64,000 bases of DNA from Ampelomyces quisqualis (lineage: Eukaryota > Ascomycota > Dothideomycetes > Pleosporales > Phaeosphaeriaceae), in assembly GCA_018398575.1 (NCBI GenBank), contig JAGTXZ010000024.1, forward strand, positions 1,116,001 through 1,180,000. The letters run 5' to 3'. The notes beneath the pieces were generated by a model that made no database searches, was not told where the DNA came from, and worked only from the letters and a program-made list of their open reading frames with translations. Within the stretch, counting starts at the first letter, position 1; each line of letters begins with the position of its first letter. The translations under genes and the position numbers were made by a program. Below are positions 58,541 to 64,000 of this stretch, in pieces.

Positions 58541-58873
58541 ATGTGATGGTGGATGTAGAGGAGGAACTGTACTAGTAACTACTCTTCTAAGTGTAAATGT
58601 ATGGCTCAAAAGATGCAAAAATGTATAACATTGATGTTCGATTATGGATTGCAGCTCATGTCAGAAGACGCAAATGATGATTTCGGAAAAGAAGGTGCGC
58701 CTCTACCAATGGAGAAAAAGATTTACTCATACATACGTTGGTTACACTACAAGACTTTGGAAATGAGGTTTCGACCAGCTCATAGCAGCCAAATCAGTTC
58801 CCATGTAGCGGACGGATATCTGCTCTTACCGAGACCATTTACGCCAAAGGACCATACCGGTCAAAACATCGTT
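58541..58873. other. Intergenic between convergent MIA40 and SWI3
   Basis: 333 bp joining two 3' ends. A frame running across 58601-59131 (plus) is the antisense of the SWI3 end and is not taken as a gene. Confidence 0.7.
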
Positions 58874-61344
58874 TCAAATCTCCATCTTAGCATAGCCCTC
58901 ACTTCCAGCCTCCACAGGTCCAACTGCACCTCCTTCTTCACCCTCGCTCTTCGCACCCATCCCATCCTCACCCTTGCCTACACCAAACAACCTTATCGCC
59001 TCGCTCAGCTTCTCCATGACTTCTTCTGGGCTCAAGCTGCCCGGCAGCCCTTGCTGTCCGTTCACGCCAAGTTGACCAGAAATCTTCTTCGTCGCGTCTT
59101 CCAATGCACGGACACGGCGCTGGAAGTTTAGCCTATCCATGAAAAGTTGCTGTCTGCGGCGCTGCAGATCCCGACGCTCGGCGGCAAGTAGTTTCTCAAA
59201 GTCGTTGAAGTGTGCGAGTTTGAGCTGAAGTTTTTGGAGTTGCAGGTTGACAGTGCCGGACACGAGGCGTGTGATGTGGCGCTCTTCGTGGGAGGCGAGT
59301 CCGGAGGCGCGAGCGGCGGAGAGGGCGAAGGGGAGAGTTAAGAGGGGGTTGGGGTGGTCGGAGGATGTGGTGGTGTTGGAGTCCTTTGTGACCAAGGCGG
59401 TAGAGTCTTGGGCGGCGTCAATGTCCATGGCGTCACTGGTGCTGGCTTCGGGCTTGACGTCGGTTGAGGATGCAGTAGCCGACTCGCCCACTTTTTCTTT
59501 GCCTTTTTCTGGGGGCGCGGTGGGGGTTTTGTTGATCTTGTCTTGCAGCATGCGCTTCATCTCGGTGACGCTGCGACCCGAGGCCACAGCGGCTTCGGTG
59601 ACGTTCGCAGGTGCCAAACCTGCGAGAAAGCTGACGACGCTAAGAATTGGGTTGTCAACGTGGTAAATGGGCGAACGTCCTTTGCTGAGGTATTCAAGAT
59701 CCCGGAGGAATCTTGTTGAAGGTTCTGCGGGCTCCGACGATGGCATGTCGGCCTCAATGTACTTGTCCTCAATTTCGAGCTGCAGAAATTTCAGCACGCA
59801 CTGCTCACGCGTCTTGGTCACAACATGGTCTGCGACTCGGTTCCAGTCTTCATCAAACTCCTCGAGACCCTCAAGCAGCAGAAGAAGCTCTTCTTCCGTC
59901 CACTTCTCCTCACCAGTAGGTGTGGGAGAGGACTCGGGGTTCGAGACCTTGGCAAAGTCTGCCGATGATATGCCAGAAGGGAAGTTGCCCTCGACAAAAC
60001 ACCTGGGGCAGACATCGCGCTTCAAACCGCCCACAGATTTGGTCTGACCTGGTTGCTCGGATGGCTTTGTCTCGTGGAAGTGAACGCGCTTGCATTCGAC
60101 GCCGCACATGAAGCAGTTGATCACCTTGAAAGGCTCCTTTGCTGCAGCCTCAAGCTCCTTGACATCCGCTGAGGTGCCGTTGGCGACAGTCTCACCGTTG
60201 GCTGCCTTGGGCTCTGCTGAAGCCTCCTTGCCGTTGGCCTCATAAATGTTGCGTCCAGCTAGTGTCTTGGTCTCGCTCTTTGCGGTGGGCTGCTGGCTTG
60301 CAGCGCGGTCGGTGAGGACATGTTGCTTCCCATCCGTAATTTTTGAGCCGGGGCCTGGCTGGAATGGCTGCAGTCCGCGAGGGGTGTCGACAGTGACGCG
60401 GAAGTGGCCGGTGAATGGGGGGCCAATGTTGGATGGGCGTTCTTGAGGGTCAACCTGAGCCTGTATTAGTCACGCGCCAGACTGCTGCTGCGGAATGTCT
60501 TACTTGGTAGTTGATCAAACCCCACTGCTCTAGAAATGCGTGCACGCGCATGATTGCGCAGACATCTCCCGCCAAATTCCTTCTGCAGGCTGTGACGGTG
60601 AGGTACTCTGACGGGTTCAATCGGTATGTGTTGATCATGAAGTCGCGGTAGTCGCGGTAGACAGCGGGTGTCTTGCTGCGGTTGCGGCTGTTGAAGAACT
60701 CGGGCAGAGCTTTGCGCTCGCGGTAGTCGATGTATCGCATGTCGAACCATGTCGCGTAGCTTGGAATGATAGTCGCATAAGTTTGTGTGACAAAATGTGA
60801 GCGCGCGGCGGATTGGAGTTCGGCCTTTGCTTGGGCTTCTGCGTCGACGACTTCCGCGCCGTCGGCATCCTTCTCTTTCTTGGTGTCATCGACACCTCCC
60901 ATCTCCTCGTCGTCCTGGCCGTCGGCGTCTTCGGCATCTGGTCGCGGGCCGTCAGGAGCGTCGAGTGGGTTGTCTGAGGTGAGCGCGGGGGTTGCTGCTG
61001 AAGGCTCGCGCGAGGACTCTTTGATGGTCGGCTCCTCGAGCATGCTAGCATCTATCAAGCTGTCAAAATCAAAGTCCCCGTAGTCCCCAAAAAGCGACGG
61101 CAGCCACGACAAGGGCGAGCTTGGAAACAAAGCCGGTCGGGCCATAGTCATGTCACTTGACGTAAGAGGCAGAGAGGACGCAAAACCAAGGGCTAGATCT
61201 TGTGCGCTGTCGCGACTGGAAATCATGTACGGGGCGTGCGCAGCGGAGTAACGTACCTTGGTATAGAGCAGTGATGTCTGCGGCACCTTCTGCGGCGAGC
61301 GTGAGGTCTTGCGCATTCGCGCTTGTGGTCGCGTCGTCGGCCAT
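58874..61344 (-). CDS. SWI3: SWI/SNF-family chromatin remodelling subunit Swi3 (Rsc8/BAF155-like)
   Basis: Model: complement join 58874..60454, 60504..61192, 61257..61344; about 785 residues. Exon 1 starts MADDATTSANAQDLTL; the acceptor of intron 1 is either 61193 or six bases upstream, both in frame. The SWIRM domain spans about 160-262 (IIPSYATWFDMRYIDYRER, INTYRLNPSEYLTVTACRRN, AFLEQWGLINYQVDP). A ZZ-like zinc finger follows at about 372-420 (CFMCGVECKRVHFH ... CPRCF), then a SANT domain at about 442-490 (KWTEEELLLLLEGLEEFDEDW, TREQCVLKFLQLEIED). A basic coiled coil near 700-735 serves dimerisation. The protein is the scaffold dimer of SWI/SNF or RSC in the nucleus. Intron 2 also has tandem acceptors six bases apart (an extra Ala-Gln if the first is used). 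It is divergent from ETFA. Confidence 0.94.
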
Positions 61345-61780
61345 AGCTTCACAAGGGCTCAGGAACGCCTGCGATGGATCGGGGGTTGGTGCGTGTGAGG
61401 TGCACGGCGAAATGGCACACAGGGCGCACGTGCACAGCTGATTACGCGACGTCGGCTGGTGCGCGCCGTTGGTTGCAGTGGTGGCGAGTGCAAATGGGTG
61501 GGGGGAAGGAGGGGATGCGATGAGTTGGTGTCGCGTCGTGAACTTCTCCATCGATGCCCTGAGCAGGCGATACGGAGCGGCGCGTCACGTGAGTCGACTC
61601 GCCCGCTCCCAATCCTGTCCCGGGCTAGCGCCGCATACATATCCACCTGCAACCTTGTCAAACCGAGGTCATGGTGCTCCGCGTCGCAAACTCCGTACTT
61701 GGACCCCTACACTACAACTTCACTTCACCTTGCCGCTTTCCACTTGACTCGCATCAGCCGCTTTCTACTTGACCCGCATC
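61345..61780. promoter_or_regulatory. Shared upstream region of SWI3 and ETFA
   Basis: 436 bp between divergent starts. A GTCACGTGAG E-box lies at 61585-61593, and an ACTCCGTAC word at 61689-61697. The ETFA-proximal 150 bp are pyrimidine-rich. Confidence 0.55.
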
Positions 61781-62931
61781 ATGTTGCCAGCTGCGCGCAG
61801 TTCGATTCTGCGAGCAGCCCGTTCACAGCTCCGACAACCGCAATCCACCGCGCTACCTCGGTATTCCGCCTCCGCACGCTTCGCCTCCACATTCGCCGTC
61901 CTCGAGCAAAAAGATGGCAAATTCCAGCCGGCTTCGTTAGCAGCAGTCACGGCGGGATCAAAGCTTGGAGGCTCAATAACAGCCTTCGTCGCCGGAAGTG
62001 GGGTAAAGTCGGTCGCAGAAGAGATTGGAAAGGCCAAAGGCATCGAGAAAGTCATATACGTGGAAAATGCCGCATACGACAAGGTCAGGATGGGCACAGA
62101 ACACGACAAGTTGCAGGGCTAATCTAGCTCCAGGGTCTACCGGAGAATTATGCGCCACTTCTGGTCGAAAACATAAAGAAGGGTGGATATACCCATGTCA
62201 TCGCTGGGCACTCAGCTTTTGGAAAGAACTTGATGCCGCGACTCTCAGCACTTCTAGACACCCAGCAGATCTCGGACATCACAGCTATTGAAAGCGAAGA
62301 CAGTAAGCGACGTGTGGTGGCAACCGCGCTCAAGACGCACCGTTGACAATCCACAGCATTCGTGCGCCCAATCTACGCCGGCAACGCTGTCATGACTGTA
62401 CAATCAAGCGATAGCGTCAAGGTCATCACCGTCCGTGGCACTGCTTTTCCTGCGCCAGAAACTGAGGGTGGCTCAGCTGCCCTGGAAGAAGGCGTGGACC
62501 CAAAGGCCGAGTCCGCGACCGAATGGATTTCCGAAGATCTACAAAAGTCAGACCGACCCGATCTCGGTTCAGCAGACAAGGTCGTTTCCGGAGGTCGTGG
62601 GTTGAAGTCCAAGGAGGAATTTGACAAGCTTATGCCACCACTAGCCGATGCGCTTGGTGCTGCCATTGGCGCCTCAAGAGCAGCTGTCGACAGCGGCTTC
62701 GCGGATAACAGCTTGCAGGTTGGACAGACTGGCAAGAACGTTGCACCACAACTGTATCTCTGCGCAGGTATTTCTGGTGCGATTCAGCATCTTGCTGGCA
62801 TGAAAGACAGCAAAGTCATCGCAGCTATCAATAAAGACCCCGAGGCACCCATTTTCCAGGTTGCAGACGTCGGGTTAGTCGGAGATCTGTTCGAAAAGGT
62901 ACCAGAGCTTACCGAGAAGCTCAAGCAATAG
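61781..62931 (+). CDS. ETFA: Electron transfer flavoprotein alpha subunit
   Basis: Model: join 61781..62083, 62134..62302, 62357..62931; 348 residues. The first ~35 residues (MLPAARSSILRAARSQLR ...) are a mitochondrial presequence ending near ARFAS. The N-terminal domain has KIEKV-type beta/alpha text (GIEKVIYVENAAYDK) and THVIAGHSAFGKNLMPRLSA. The C-terminal FAD-binding domain shows VVSGGRGLKSKEEF, QVGQTGKNVAPQLYL, CAGISGAIQHLAGMKDSKVI and AINKDPEAPIFQVADVGLVG, all diagnostic. With ETF-beta it takes electrons from acyl-CoA and amino-acid dehydrogenases in the matrix and passes them to ETF-ubiquinone oxidoreductase. Introns are 50 and 54 nt; the first has a GTCAGG donor. Confidence 0.97.
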
Positions 62932-63525
62932 ACGTTCCAAGTGTCAGGACACCTACTTTTGTACATAAAGAAAGAACCCCTAAATTTGAATTGCAGCAAA
63001 TCAGGCTGATACCTTTTGGAATGGGCAATACCCGGCCCACCTCCCGAGCCTTGGTGGGGCGGGTAGAATCACTAAACGAAGTTCACATGTCTCGAATCCA
63101 TGGAGGCGCATCCACTCAAGTTGATCCAACGGTGGACCTTGGCACTAGCAAACAAGCTCCGAACGATCGACCCTAGCGTTCAGCTATCTCGATTCCCCAC
63201 GTTGAACGACCAACTCAGCTGGTAACCATGTGTCGCGCCCACAGGAAGACTGCGCAAGCCAAGTGTTCGAGAGTCCGATTTATGTAATTGCTCATCATCC
63301 AGTACAATAAAAAAGCTATGCCACTCTTGTCTGCGCCGCCTGCCTCCTTCGACACTCTCCACCTGAAACCGACTTCGCACTAGCGCTGCTTCATCATCAT
63401 AGTTTAACGCCGTAGTGTCCAAGTCCTGTGCGTATGCCTTTGAGACCTCTTCGTCATTCTTCAGATTCAGATGCAGACACAGATTGTGAGAACTATCTTC
63501 TCCAGACAATGTTTCTCGCGCTGTG
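62932..63525. other. Intergenic, upstream of the K+ channel gene
   Basis: About 590 bp between two plus-strand genes. A minus-strand frame (63180-63692) overlaps the next gene's first exon and carries no recognisable domain. Confidence 0.6.
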
Positions 63526-64000
63526 ATGGCGCCGACTACTCCATCCGACGTTGTACAAAAGCGCGACAAAGGCAAGAGTAGGAAGAAGAGATGGTGGAAT
63601 GTGTTCAAGAGTTGGAAAGAAGGACAGGAGAGTGATTGGTGGTTTGCGAGCACTGGGATACCGTAAGCCAACGTCATGTACGAGACGCACATGTGCTGAT
63701 ACAGAATAGACTGATGGCAGCTACACTTGGCCCGTTGGCGAATGTGTCGTCGATCGCAGCGCTGGTGACGAGCTGGCGACAGACGAACTTCCTGGATGGA
63801 GAAATTTTGTCGGATTTTGACGGGGTGCCGTACCAGGATCCGCGATGGTGAGTCTGTTTGTCATTATCTGAAAGATTTGTGGCGATAACAGTCGTTATGG
63901 CTTCGCGCTCACTATGCGGCTGTGGTCCTCAAGGGGAATGACCAGGTACTGACATATAGCTGTAGGTGTTACTGGATCAATGTTGCTTCACTGATATGCG
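63526..64000 (+). CDS. TOK-type outward-rectifying K+ channel, N-terminal part (3' end outside window)
   Basis: Model: join 63526..63662, 63710..63847, 63966..>64000. The start ATG gives MAPTTPSDVVQKRDKGKSR, then a Trp/Lys-rich cytosolic stretch (KKRWWNVFKSWKEG), WWFASTGIP, and a first hydrophobic segment LGPLANVSSIAALVTSW. The text DGVPYQDPRW joins across a 118-nt intron to CYWINVASLIC, the start of the next span. This succession is what I know from Pezizomycotina relatives of yeast Tok1, the eight-span, two-pore plasma-membrane K+ channel. The pore motifs lie beyond the window, so the call rests on the N terminus only. Donors are GTAAGC and GTGAGT. Confidence 0.72.

Noticed and set aside
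63180..63692. 170-codon minus-strand frame
   Set aside because: Overlaps the first exon of the K+ channel on the other strand, and no domain is recognised.

Overview
The window reads as nuclear DNA of a filamentous ascomycete (Pezizomycotina). The genes carry short spliceosomal introns of about 45-120 nt, mostly with GTRNGT donors and CTRAC/CTGAC branch sites. The gene set is typically fungal: translation factor eEF3, the conidiation regulator MedA, a Whi5/Nrm1-type repressor and a TOK-type K+ channel. Protein style points to Dothideomycetes, perhaps Pleosporales, but I cannot prove the order. I see no intact transposon, CRISPR array, rRNA or convincing tRNA.

Layout. 0-5 kb: C-terminal part of the giant bridge-like lipid transfer protein Csf1 (+), cut by the window edge. 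7.1-9.7 kb: medA (-), followed on its 5' side by about 3.7 kb of repeat-rich, gene-poor DNA that probably holds its long leader and promoter. 13.4-17.9 kb: a 1,353-residue repetitive coiled-coil protein (-). 19.6-21.2 kb: RING-H2 ubiquitin ligase (-). 22.0-23.7 kb: divergent FIS1 (-) and SPC24 (+). 24.1-29.1 kb: GYF-domain protein (-). 31.1-31.7 kb: ubiquitin-L40 fusion (+). 32.8-34.5 kb: Tos4-like FHA protein (-). 36.3-37.6 kb: L1-domain ribosome biogenesis protein (+). 38.0-41.1 kb: convergent palmitoyl-protein thioesterase (+) and Ach1 CoA-transferase (-). 42.0-43.4 kb: Whi5/Nrm1-like repressor (-). 44.3-46.4 kb: uncharacterised four-TM protein (-), divergent from adrenodoxin reductase ARH1 (46.8-48.5 kb, +). 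50.5-53.9 kb: eEF3 (+). A 2.3 kb AT-richer gap follows. 56.2-57.0 kb: OM14-like outer-membrane protein (+). 57.5-58.5 kb: MIA40 (+). 58.9-61.3 kb: SWI3 (-), divergent from ETFA (61.8-62.9 kb, +). 63.5 kb to the end: start of a TOK-type K+ channel.

Most genes are housekeeping and unlinked in function. Two loose themes stand out: G1/S and kinetochore genes (SPC24, TOS4-like, WHI5-like) and mitochondrial genes (FIS1, ARH1, OM14-like, MIA40, ETFA, probably ACH1).

Gene models were built by hand, joining exons by splice signals, reading frame and family knowledge; none is backed by RNA data. The most unusual observation is in the OM14-like gene: two complete introns are separated by exactly two nucleotides, which implies a 2-nt microexon (56328-56329). 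Other points of interest are several stop-free introns of length 3n that pass as coding sequence, a MIA40 intron lying inside the twin-CX9C domain, and the medA upstream region.
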